From Clostridiales bacterium (lineage in GTDB: Bacteria > Bacillota > Clostridia > Oscillospirales > Acutalibacteraceae), in assembly GCA_021200555.1 (NCBI GenBank), contig JAJQGK010000053.1:1-35509 (forward strand): a stretch of 35,509 nucleotides of DNA, given 5' to 3'. The notes under the pieces are model-generated. The model worked only from the letters and a program-made list of their open reading frames with translations. It did not search any database and had not been told where the DNA came from. Made by a program: the position numbers and the translations under genes. Positions within the stretch are counted from its first letter, which is position 1. Every line of letters begins with the position of its first letter. This document shows positions 7,455 through 14,169 of this stretch, in pieces.

Positions 7455-8030
7455 ATGGCAGGGAGAAAAAATAAAAGAAGGCATCCTGTTCTCTCGTTTT
7501 TTGCGGTTTGCATTGTTTTGGTTCTTATCTTTATTGCGGGCAGAACCGCATATAATATAATCGAAACCGTATTGTACCCAAAAACATATTCCGAGTATGT
7601 TGAAAAATATGCGGCCGAATATGATGTGTCGGAAACGCTTCTTTACGCAGTAATACGCACCGAAAGCGGCTTTGATCCGGAGTCGGTATCCTCCGCCGGC
7701 GCAAGAGGGCTTACTCAAATTACGGAGGACACCTTTGAATGGCTCCTGACGAAAACGGGCGATGATTTTACCTTTGACGATCTTTTCAATCCCGAGGTGT
7801 CCATAAAATATGGCGCTTATTTTCTGTCGATATTGGCAAATGAATATACGGTTACGGAAACGGCGGTTGCAGCCTATCACGCAGGCATGGGAAATGTGTC
7901 CTCATGGCTTGCAAACAGTGAATATTCCGAGGACGGAATTACCCTCAAGGTTATTCCAATTTCCGATACGGATCACTATGTAAATAAGGTTATGAGCGCA
8001 ATTGAAAAATACGAGCAGATTTATTCTTAG
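7455..8030 (+). CDS. Membrane-anchored lytic transglycosylase (SLT domain)
   Basis: A 191-residue protein with a basic N-terminus and one membrane segment at about residues 11-29, so the body is outside the membrane. The SLT/GEWL domain follows: LLYAVIRTESGFDPESVSSAGARGL contains the catalytic Glu at about residue 70 (shown here in part; see YAVIRTESGFDP), then GLTQITEDTFEW, SIKYGAYFLS and VAAYHAGMGNV. These enzymes cleave the MurNAc-GlcNAc bond of peptidoglycan to give 1,6-anhydro ends. It starts 4 nt after the TsaC-CoaE stop, so the two are probably cotranscribed. The length is typical for the small clostridial YjbJ-like group. Confidence 0.9.
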   Translation: MAGRKNKRRHPVLSFFAVCIVLVLIFIAGRTAYNIIETVLYPKTYSEYVEKYAAEYDVSETLLYAVIRTESGFDPESVSSAGARGLTQITEDTFEWLLTKTGDDFTFDDLFNPEVSIKYGAYFLSILANEYTVTETAVAAYHAGMGNVSSWLANSEYSEDGITLKVIPISDTDHYVNKVMSAIEKYEQIYS

Positions 8031-8062
8031 GAAATAAAAAATAATGAAAGAGGAGAATGAAA

Positions 8063-9463
8063 ATGGATAAAACAGAAATCGATGCATTAAAGGAAAAGCT
8101 TTTTTACAATCCGAAGCACGCTTCGCTTGTCGTGCCGGATGCGGAAATTCAAGCGGCGGACGACTTTTGCGAGGATTACAAGACCTTCCTTGACAAAGGC
8201 AAAACCGAGCGTGAGGTAACAAGCGAAATAATCGAAATGGCGAAAACCGAAGGCTTTGAGGAATTTATTCCCGGCGAAAGATACACGGCGGGCGACAAAA
8301 TTTACTACAATAACAGAAACAAAGCCGTTATTCTTTGCGTTATAGGCAAGAGGAGCATTATTGACGGCGTGAAAATCGCAGCCGCTCATATAGATTCACC
8401 CAGACTTGATTTAAAGCAAAATCCGCTGTATGAGGACTCGGATATGGCGCTCTTTAAAACTCATTACTACGGCGGAATTAAAAAATATCAATGGCCCACA
8501 ATTCCCCTTGCACTTCACGGAGTCGTTGTCCTCAGCGACGGCACATCCGTTACCGTCACCGTAGGCGAGGATGATAAGGATCCTAAGTTTGTTGTTACGG
8601 ATCTTCTGCCCCACTTGGGAGCCGAACAGGGCAAACGCACCTTAAACGACGGAATTAAAGGCGAAGAGCTGAATATCCTTATCGGCAGCAGACCCTTTAA
8701 GGACGATGACGCTTCCGAAACCGTTAAGCTTAATATCCTCAATATTCTTTATGAAAAATACGGCATTACGGAATCCGACTTTTTAAGCGCAGAGCTTGAA
8801 GCCGTTCCGGCATTTAAGGCGTGCGATATAGGCTTTGACAGGAGCATGATCGGTGCATACGGCCACGATGACAGAGTTTGCGCATACCCCGCAGTTATGG
8901 CCGCTCTCGATGCACAGGATCCGGATTATACCGTTATGTCCGTTCTTACGGATAAGGAGGAAATAGGAAGCGACGGAAATACCGGACTTAACTCCTCTTA
9001 TATGAAGTACTTCTTCAATTATCTTGCCGCAATGGAGGGCTATGACGGATATGAGGTTATCCGCAAATCCGAATGCCTTTCCGCAGATGTTACGGCGGCG
9101 TTTGACCCCACATATCCGGAGGTTATGGATAAGAGAAATTCAGCCTTTATAAACAAGGGCGTAGCGGTTATGAAGTATACCGGCGCAAGAGGAAAGTCGG
9201 GAACATCCGACGCATCCGCAGAATTTATGGGCAAGATACGCTCTCTCCTTGATAATGCCGGAGTCGTTTGGCAGCTGGGAGCTTTGGGAAAGGTTGACGC
9301 CGGCGGCGGCGGAACCGTGGCAAAGTATGTGGCAAATCTCGATATTGACGTTATCGATATAGGCGTACCGGTGCTTTCAATGCACTCTCCCTTTGAAACG
9401 GTTGCAAAAACAGATGTTTATATGGCGTATAAGGCGTTCTGCGAATTTTTCAGAATGAAGTAA
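8063..9463 (+). CDS. M18 family zinc aminopeptidase
   Basis: A 466-residue cytosolic metallopeptidase of family M18 (aspartyl aminopeptidase type). Recognisable segments are AAAHIDSPRLDLKQNPLYED with a metal-ligand His and Asp, GAYGHDDRVCAYPAV, LTDKEEIGSDGNTGLNSSY with the catalytic Glu pair, and the C-terminal VLSMHSPFETVAKTDVY with a late His ligand. It removes N-terminal residues, often acidic, from peptides. The ATG at 8063 is preferred over 8057 because AGGAG (8051-8055) is 7 nt from the former and abuts the latter. It is the last plus-strand gene before a hairpin terminator and converges with mazF. Confidence 0.93.
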   Translation: MDKTEIDALKEKLFYNPKHASLVVPDAEIQAADDFCEDYKTFLDKGKTEREVTSEIIEMAKTEGFEEFIPGERYTAGDKIYYNNRNKAVILCVIGKRSIIDGVKIAAAHIDSPRLDLKQNPLYEDSDMALFKTHYYGGIKKYQWPTIPLALHGVVVLSDGTSVTVTVGEDDKDPKFVVTDLLPHLGAEQGKRTLNDGIKGEELNILIGSRPFKDDDASETVKLNILNILYEKYGITESDFLSAELEAVPAFKACDIGFDRSMIGAYGHDDRVCAYPAVMAALDAQDPDYTVMSVLTDKEEIGSDGNTGLNSSYMKYFFNYLAAMEGYDGYEVIRKSECLSADVTAAFDPTYPEVMDKRNSAFINKGVAVMKYTGARGKSGTSDASAEFMGKIRSLLDNAGVVWQLGALGKVDAGGGGTVAKYVANLDIDVIDIGVPVLSMHSPFETVAKTDVYMAYKAFCEFFRMK

Positions 9464-9477
9464 TATCAATATGTAAT

Positions 9478-9510
9478 AAGCCGGGTAAATCATACTCGGC
9501 TTAGATTTTT
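9478..9510. terminator. Terminator between convergent aminopeptidase and mazF
   Basis: AAGCCGGGTA and TACTCGGCTT form a 10-bp stem with one G-T pair and an AATCA loop, followed by AGATTTTT on the plus strand. It probably ends the plus-strand operon and may also serve mazF from the other side. Confidence 0.75.
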
Positions 9511-9545
9511 GCTTATAAATAATGAAGTTTTCGCAATCGCAAGCA

Positions 9546-9896
9546 TTATGTCGCTTCCAAACCGAAGCTTACGGACAGCGCCTGATCGACCTTTGACATC
9601 TCTCTGTCGTCCAAAGCGCCCATACGCTCTCTTAAACGCTGCTTGTCAAGAGTCCTGACCTGTTCCAACAGAACTATGGAATCCTTTTGAAGTCCGCATG
9701 TGTCGGCGTGGACGCTTATGTGAGTGGGCAGGTCGTTTTTGAAACGTTGGCTTGTTATTGCAGCCGCTATAATGGTAGGGCTGAATTTATTCCCCACGTT
9801 GTTTTGTATTATGAGAACGGGCCGCACACCGCCTTGCTCCGAACCGACTACGGGACTTAAATCCGCATAATATATGTCCCCTCGCTTAACATTCAT
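9546..9896 (-). CDS. mazF: MazF/EndoA-type endoribonuclease toxin
   Basis: A 116-residue PemK/MazF-family protein with the family start VKRGDIYYADLSPVVGSEQG, the GGVRPVLIIQNN strand, a PTIIAAAITSQ core and the VLLEQVRTLDKQRL segment. MazF proteins cut single-stranded RNA at short motifs and arrest growth. The product aligns well with Bacillus EndoA in length. No MazE/EndoAI-type antitoxin gene lies upstream: between its start and the rplU promoter there are only about 130 nt and no small frame with a ribbon-helix-helix look. The antitoxin may be elsewhere in the genome, which occurs in some Clostridia. GGAG lies about 12 nt before the ATG. Confidence 0.92.
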   Translation of the reverse strand: MNVKRGDIYYADLSPVVGSEQGGVRPVLIIQNNVGNKFSPTIIAAAITSQRFKNDLPTHISVHADTCGLQKDSIVLLEQVRTLDKQRLRERMGALDDREMSKVDQALSVSFGLEAT

Positions 9897-10027
9897 ATGT
9901 TATCACACTCCGTTTTAATTTTGCCGGCAATCATATTTTTGCCGATTAACCGTAATGATATACATATTCGCAGGCAAACAAAGAAAAATTTTTGATTTTG
10001 CGGCGTATGTAATTTTTATCAAAATGC

Positions 10028-10056
10028 TTGACTTTGCGCTGCTTAAGTGGTACAAT
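10028..10056 (+). promoter_or_regulatory. Promoter of rplU-prp-rpmA
   Basis: TTGACT (10028-10033) and TACAAT (10051-10056) with a 17-nt spacer. The inferred start near 10063 gives a leader of about 147 nt. Confidence 0.8.
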
Positions 10057-10062
10057 AACTTT

Positions 10063-10209
10063 TGCCGCATGTGGCAGGCAAGGGGTTTTTGTGCCCTTTT
10101 CGGGATTTTGATTTTCATCCGCCCGTATTCGGGAGGTGAGATCGACTTTCCGTTCCAAGAGAATTTTATTCCGCCCGTCGCAGCGAGTCTTATTAAGGAA
10201 GGTAAACCA
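10063..10209 (+). promoter_or_regulatory. 5' leader of rplU, possible L21 autoregulatory leader
   Basis: About 147 nt of untranslated leader lie between the promoter and rplU. It contains a CCCGTATTCGGG hairpin and GC-rich stretches. Firmicute rplU operons often carry a conserved L21 leader RNA used for autoregulation. I cannot fold or align it here, so assignment to that family is inference from position. Confidence 0.45.
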
Positions 10210-10521
10210 ATGTACGCAATTATTGAAACAGGCGGCAAACAGTACAAGGTCGAGGAAGGCTCTGTTGTTTTCATCGAAAAGCTTGATGTTGAAGCCGACA
10301 GCGAAGTAGTTTTTGATAAGGTTATCGCCGTAGGCGCCGATGACGGTATCAAAGTAGGCGCTCCTTATGTTGACGGCGCTACAGTTACCGCTAAGGCTGT
10401 TAAAAACGGCAAGGGCAAAAAGATTACTGTTGCTACCTACAAGGCAAAGAAAAACGAAAAGCGTAAGATGGGACACAGACAGCCCTATACAAAGATTGAA
10501 GTTGCTTCAATCAACGCTTAA
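10210..10521 (+). CDS. rplU: Large ribosomal subunit protein L21
   Basis: A 103-residue protein with the typical L21 start [37 protein letters not shown] and the C-terminal [20 protein letters not shown], where a basic loop binds 23S rRNA. The ATG at 10210 follows AAGGAAGG. A longer frame runs upstream through the leader but lacks conservation. The stop TAA overlaps the ATG of prp (TAATG), so translation is probably coupled. First gene of the classical rplU-prp-rpmA operon. Confidence 0.97.
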   Translation: MYAIIETGGKQYKVEEGSVVFIEKLDVEADSEVVFDKVIAVGADDGIKVGAPYVDGATVTAKAVKNGKGKKITVATYKAKKNEKRKMGHRQPYTKIEVASINA

Positions 10522-10832
10522 TGATTGATGCGGTTTTTTATATCCGTAACCAAAAAACAAACGGCTTTAAGATAAGCGGTCATTCCGATTTTTCGGAGGA
10601 AGGTCCCGATATTGTATGTGCGGCTGTTTCTTCGGCCTGCTATATGGCGGTTAATACCGTTACCGAGATTTTGGGATGCGGCATTGAAGAGGATGTTGAC
10701 GACGGATATATGAAAATTACGTTGAAAGACGCAAACAAAAATGCGCAGGATATTTTTGACGGACTTAAGCTCCATCTTTCGGAGCTGTCAAAGGATTATC
10801 CCGACTTTATCAAAATTTCTACGGAGGTGTAA
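10521..10832 (+). CDS. prp: Ribosomal-processing cysteine protease Prp
   Basis: A 103-residue YsxB/Prp-family protease. His21 in SGHSDFSEEG and Cys33 in GPDIVCAAVSSAC are the catalytic pair. Prp removes the N-terminal extension of ribosomal protein L27 in Firmicutes and relatives. It lies between rplU and rpmA, overlaps the rplU stop by one base, and ends 3 nt before rpmA. Its substrate is encoded next door with an intact cleavage motif, so the function is well supported. Confidence 0.95.
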   Translation: MIDAVFYIRNQKTNGFKISGHSDFSEEGPDIVCAAVSSACYMAVNTVTEILGCGIEEDVDDGYMKITLKDANKNAQDIFDGLKLHLSELSKDYPDFIKISTEV

Positions 10833-10835
10833 TTT

Positions 10836-11114
10836 ATGCTTAAGATAAACATTCAGCTCTTCGCTCATAAAAAAGGTATGGGTTCAACCCGTAACGGCCG
10901 TGATTCCGAGTCAAAAAGGCTTGGAGTTAAGCGTGCGGACGGACAGGCAGTCAATGCAGGTACGATTATCGTTCGCCAGAGAGGAACTCATTTCCATCCC
11001 GGCAATAACGTAGGCAAGGGCTCGGACGATACTCTTTTCGCTCTTGTAAACGGTACCGTTAAGTTTGAGCGTATGGGCAAGGACCGTAAAAAGGTCAGCG
11101 TTTACGAAAACTGA
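10836..11114 (+). CDS. rpmA: Large ribosomal subunit protein L27, with cleavable N-terminal extension
   Basis: A 92-residue L27 with the conserved [20 protein letters not shown] core and [19 protein letters not shown]. The first nine residues, MLKINIQLF, form the Firmicute extension that Prp removes after Phe9 so that the mature Ala-His-Lys-Lys tail reaches the peptidyl transferase centre. GGAGGTG precedes the ATG. A strong hairpin terminator follows, so the operon ends here. The obg gene that often follows in Firmicutes is absent. Confidence 0.97.
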   Translation: MLKINIQLFAHKKGMGSTRNGRDSESKRLGVKRADGQAVNAGTIIVRQRGTHFHPGNNVGKGSDDTLFALVNGTVKFERMGKDRKKVSVYEN

Positions 11115-11134
11115 TAAGCTTTTGTTTGAATTTT

Positions 11135-11169
11135 AAAGTCTGTGCCGCCGGTGCAGACTTTTCGCTTTT
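11135..11169 (+). terminator. Terminator of the rplU operon
   Basis: AAAGTCTG and CAGACTTT form an 8-bp stem with further pairing around a GCC loop, followed by TTTTCGCTTTT. Confidence 0.85.
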
Positions 11170-11256
11170 GCCGAATTATAAACTGATTATATAAAAATAA
11201 TCAAAATTGGATATTTACGGCATACCAGATTTGAGCTAATATATAGGAGAAAAAAT

Positions 11257-11962
11257 ATGAGCAATATTTGGCATTCAATTAATCCCGACAGAATCACTCC
11301 GCAGGATTTTATTGCTGTGGTGGAAATTCCAAAAGGCAGCAAAAATAGGGTAAGCACTGATTAAATCGAGTGCGACGGATGCTTAGAGGATTTTTTGCAA
11401 GACAAGGAACAAAGCGCAAGGAATACCGGCGTATTTTGAGCATTTGTGACGATGTATTGCGGAAAATAATCAAGCAGGCGGTGTGCTCAGCCGTCAGGCG
11501 TGATTTAATCAGTGGTTACCCAAGTATGAGCTTGACAAGGAAACCGGACTTATAATGCTTGACAGGATCCTTCATACTTCAACTCATTATCCTGCAAATT
11601 ACGGCTTCATTCCGAGAACATATGCGGATGACTTTGATCCTCTTGACGTGCTTGTGCTTTGTTCCGAATCACTTGACCCGCTGACGCTTGTTAGGTGCTA
11701 TCCCATAGGTGTAATTAAAATGCTTGACGACGGCCACGCCGACGAAAAGATTATTGCCGTACCCTTCAGCGATCCTACATATAACGGCTATAAGAGTATT
11801 TTTGATTTGCCCAGACACGTTTACGATGAGATGTCCCACTTTTTCACCGTATACAAGGTTCTTGAAAACAAGGAAGCGGCTGTGGACGAGGTTAAGGATT
11901 ACGGCGAAGCAGTTGACATTATCACAGCGTCAATCAAAAGATATACCGAAAAATTCGGGTGA
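11257..11962 (+). pseudogene. ppa: Inorganic pyrophosphatase gene split by a MITE-like insertion
   Basis: The proximal part from ATG 11257 (AGGAGA 6 nt upstream) encodes a family I soluble pyrophosphatase start ending VVEIPKGSKN, then runs into repeat DNA and stops at TAA 11362-11364. The distal part resumes at 11522 with KYELDKETGLIMLDR and continues HYPANYGFIPRTYADDFDPLD to the natural end at 11962. Removing 11347-11521 restores one 176-residue frame. The break lies between the catalytic Glu of EIP and the Lys/Glu of KYE, and shifts frame. TGA at 11501 lies in the distal frame, so only a fragment from ATG 11555 could be made, lacking the first active-site residues. An active enzyme is unlikely. 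The enzyme normally hydrolyses pyrophosphate from biosynthesis, so another pyrophosphatase is expected elsewhere. Confidence 0.92.
11348..11521 (+). mobile_element. MITE-like element inserted in ppa (copy 1)
   Basis: 174 bp with 20-bp terminal inverted repeats, GGGTAAGCACTGATTAAATC and the complement of GATTTAATCAGTGGTTACCC, one mismatch. It is inverted relative to 13163-13440, which matches along the whole length apart from a ~107-bp extra block. No transposase is encoded. A 61-codon frame inside looks like read-through of repeat, not a protein. A clear target duplication is not visible at this copy. Confidence 0.9.
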
Positions 11963-12008
11963 GTAAGCAGCCTGCGGGAAATGCCTTATTGCGGATGAGG
12001 TGGCTACC

Positions 12009-12533
12009 GTGAAAAACAAAAAATTAATTAAGGCCGTGCTTGCGGCTATGTTCGCAGCTCTTGTAACAGGATTGACATTTTTCCCGAAAATCCCTATTCC
12101 GGTCGGGAGCGGCGGATATGTTCATTTAGGCGACGCCATGATATACCTTGCGGCGAGCTTTTTGCCTTTGCCTTACGCTATGGCAGCTGCGGGAATCGGC
12201 GGCGGACTTGCGGATATACTGTCCGGGTACGCTTCTTATGCGCCCTTTACAGTGGTTGTGAAAATCCTTTTGACAATAGCTTTTTCCTACAAAAACGAAA
12301 AGGTGCTTTGCAAGAGAAATTACATTGCGCCGCTGTTCGGACTTATAATCACTCCCTTAATTTACTTTTTTGCGGACGGAATCCTTGCAGGCTCGTTGGC
12401 TGCTGCGGTTCCGGGGATTATATGGAATGAGTGCCAGGCGATAGCAAGCCTTATAGTATATTACATCGTGGGCGCAGCCTTTGATGCTGCCGGACTTAAG
12501 AAAAAGCTTACGGGAAAGCTCTATTCGGATTGA
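12009..12533 (+). CDS. ECF transporter S component (TIGR04002-like membrane protein)
   Basis: A membrane protein of about 174 residues with five or six hydrophobic helices, including AVLAAMFAALVTGLTFF, DAMIYLAASFLPLPYAMAAA, GIGGGLADILSGYA, and a C-terminal pair. The GGYVHLGDAMIYLAA and GGGLADILSGYA segments are typical of substrate-binding S components of energy-coupling-factor importers, which use a shared AT module encoded elsewhere. The substrate is unknown. The GTG at 12009 is chosen because GATGAGGTGG lies about 6 nt upstream; GTG 12000 sits inside that site. It precedes a radical SAM gene by 27 nt; I recall such S components being found beside TatD-associated radical SAM proteins. Confidence 0.75.
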   Translation: MKNKKLIKAVLAAMFAALVTGLTFFPKIPIPVGSGGYVHLGDAMIYLAASFLPLPYAMAAAGIGGGLADILSGYASYAPFTVVVKILLTIAFSYKNEKVLCKRNYIAPLFGLIITPLIYFFADGILAGSLAAAVPGIIWNECQAIASLIVYYIVGAAFDAAGLKKKLTGKLYSD

Positions 12534-12560
12534 AAATCCCGAAAATCGGAGTCAGAGAAT

Positions 12561-13166
12561 ATGGAAAATATTTTATATACATACGGAAATAAAATTTATA
12601 TGAACATTACGAACCGCTGTCCCTGCGCCTGTGAGTTCTGCGTCAGAAGAAATGAGGACGGTTTGGGGGATATGGGCAGCCTGTGGCTGGATCATGAGCC
12701 GACCTTTGAGGAGATAAAGGAAGCCGTTGACAGCTTTGATTTTTCAGGTTATGAGAATGTGGTATTCTGCGGCTTCGGAGAGCCTACCTGCGCACTGGAA
12801 AATATGTTGAAAACGGCAAAGTATCTGAAAAGCACGAGAAACGTTTCGATAAGGCTTAACACAAACGGATTGTCCGATCTTATAAACAACTGCGACAATT
12901 CGGCAGAGAGAATGCACGGACTTGTGGATGCCGTGTCTGTAAGCCTTAACGCCTCCGACGCCGAAAAATACAACGCTGTGGTTCATCCCAAATTCGGCGA
13001 AAAATCCTTTGACGCCATGATAAGGTTTGCTAAGGACTGCCAAAAATACATCCCGTCGGTAAAAATGACCGTTGTGAATACAATTGGCGGCGCGGAAATT
13101 GAAAAATGCAAAAAGCTCTGCGCCGATAACGGCATAGAGCTTAGAGTCAGAACATATATTAAGTAA
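12561..13166 (+). CDS. Radical SAM protein, TatD-associated type
   Basis: A 201-residue short radical SAM protein. The CxxxCxxC cluster is in NRCPCACEFCVRR (Cys19, Cys23, Cys26), preceded by YGNKIYMNITN. GFGEPTCALE is the GGE-like SAM-binding motif, and LNTNGLSDLI and VSLNASDAEKYN follow as in the family. It resembles the TatD family-associated radical SAM group; the substrate is unknown and no tatD gene is next to it here. The stop codon TAA at 13164-13166 lies inside the first bases of the MITE copy at 13163-13440. Before insertion the sequence would also have read AAG TAA, so the protein end is unchanged. Confidence 0.85.
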   Translation: MENILYTYGNKIYMNITNRCPCACEFCVRRNEDGLGDMGSLWLDHEPTFEEIKEAVDSFDFSGYENVVFCGFGEPTCALENMLKTAKYLKSTRNVSIRLNTNGLSDLINNCDNSAERMHGLVDAVSVSLNASDAEKYNAVVHPKFGEKSFDAMIRFAKDCQKYIPSVKMTVVNTIGGAEIEKCKKLCADNGIELRVRTYIK

Positions 13167-13440
13167 CCACTGATTAAATCACGCCTGACGGCTGAGCACG
13201 CCGTCTGTTTGCTTTTATAAGGGGCAAAGCCCCGTCATCAACGTTTTCGGCGGTGGATTTTCACACCGACGAAAAAATTAAGTGGCACCGCCTTTAGAGG
13301 CGGGGACATCTTAATTTAGTTATTTTCCGCAATACATCGTCACAAATGCTCGCAATACGCCGGTATTCCTTGCGCTTTGTTCCTTGTCTTGCAAAAAAAT
13401 TCTCTAAACATCCGACGCACTCGATTTAATCAGCGCTTAC
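13163..13440 (-). mobile_element. MITE-like element copy 2, with nested insert
   Basis: 278 bp, ends GTAACCACTGATTAAATC and GATTTAATCAGCGCTTAC, flanked on both sides by TTAA (13159-13162 and 13441-13444), a probable 4-bp target duplication. It matches the reverse complement of the ppa copy except for about 107 extra bases at 13212-13318. No coding capacity. It follows the radical SAM gene directly and points opposite to copy 1. Confidence 0.88.
13212..13318. repeat. Structured nested insert within MITE copy 2
   Basis: About 107 bp absent from copy 1 and built of three adjacent hairpins: GGGGC/GCCCC at 13221-13233; TTTTCG-CGGTG with CACCG-CGAAAA at about 13244-13275; and AAATTAAG with CTTAATTT enclosing CCGCC/GGCGG at about 13276-13318. 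It may be a second small nonautonomous element inserted in the first, or the ancestral interior lost from copy 1. Confidence 0.6.
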
Positions 13441-13526
13441 TTAAGTAATTGCAGATTAGGTAAACATCGATAAAATAAAGTGCATTATCGGAGACAATAC
13501 AGGCGGCAATTTGTGCCGAAATTAAA

Positions 13527-13551
13527 AAGGAGGGCTTTTTCAGCCTTCCTT
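13527..13551 (-). terminator. Terminator of the V-ATPase operon
   Basis: On the minus strand AAGGAAGGCT pairs with AGCCCTCCTT around a short loop, followed by TTTTTAAT. The stem overlaps the last codons and the stop of the subunit D gene. Confidence 0.8.
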
Positions 13552-14160
13552 TGATGATTTTATAACCTTAAGCCTTGAAAATTCCTCCCGCTCCTTTTCC
13601 TCAAGAGCGTTTGAAATATATTTTATCGTACTCTCGAATTTGGGAATCATAATGTTGCCCAGAGCGTTTGTGCGTTTTCTTGTTTTCTTTATGGCGTCTG
13701 CAAGGCGGCAAACGGAGTTTTCCACCTCCGCAAGCTTTACGGTCAGCCGCTTTACCTCGTTGAACCGTTCGTAGGCAATATCAAGGTATTCGCAGGTGTT
13801 GGTGAAGGAGTAATGAAGACGCAGCTCGCAGTCATCGGAGGTTGCGGTGGGAATTTCCACGCCCATAACGCTTCTTGCGGAAATTTTAACCGAGTCGTCA
13901 ACGGGAATGCTTTGAGCCGCCCAATCGCAGTCGCCCATTTCAATCATTGCCCGTTGAAGAGCGGAGTAGGCCGCATTGTACTTTTCTCCGATTTCAAGCT
14001 GAATTTCCTTTGCATCGTCCATCAGCTCCATAACCTCTCTGACGAGAATATTCCTTTTTCTGTCCATTAAGTCATAGCCTACCTTGGCTAAGCTTAAGGA
14101 CTTTTTTGTATTTATAAGGTTGTTTTTTGTGGGAAAGACATTTTCCGCCACTGCTGTCAC
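13540..14160 (-). CDS. atpD: V-type ATPase subunit D (central rotor shaft)
   Basis: A 206-residue protein, mostly long helices, matching the D subunit that forms the rotating central shaft inside the A3B3 ring, like gamma of F-ATPase. Family traits are the N-terminal PTKNNLINTKKSLSLAKVGYDLMDRKR (read in parts, PTKNNLINTKKS and GYDLMDRKRNILVRE) and the C-terminal TRKRTNALGNIMIPKF. GTG at 14160 gives this length; GTG 14151 is an equally possible start because AGGCGGTG lies just before it. Last gene of the ATPase operon, 9 nt after subunit B, and closed by a terminator overlapping its stop. Confidence 0.93.
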   Translation of the reverse strand: MTAVAENVFPTKNNLINTKKSLSLAKVGYDLMDRKRNILVREVMELMDDAKEIQLEIGEKYNAAYSALQRAMIEMGDCDWAAQSIPVDDSVKISARSVMGVEIPTATSDDCELRLHYSFTNTCEYLDIAYERFNEVKRLTVKLAEVENSVCRLADAIKKTRKRTNALGNIMIPKFESTIKYISNALEEKEREEFSRLKVIKSSKEG

Positions 14161-14169
14161 CGCCTAAAG

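Noticed and set aside
9946-10476. Long minus-strand frame opposite rplU, considered as a MazF antitoxin
   Set aside because: It is the antisense shadow of rplU, with no antitoxin-like motif.
11370-11555. A 61-codon frame inside MITE copy 1
   Set aside because: It is read-through of repeat DNA, with no domain-like sequence, and has no intact equivalent in copy 2.
11348-13440. Composite transposon bounded by the two inverted MITE copies
   Set aside because: Each copy has its own insertion context (ppa and the radical SAM gene end), and the ppa halves lie on both sides of copy 1, so the interval did not move as a unit.
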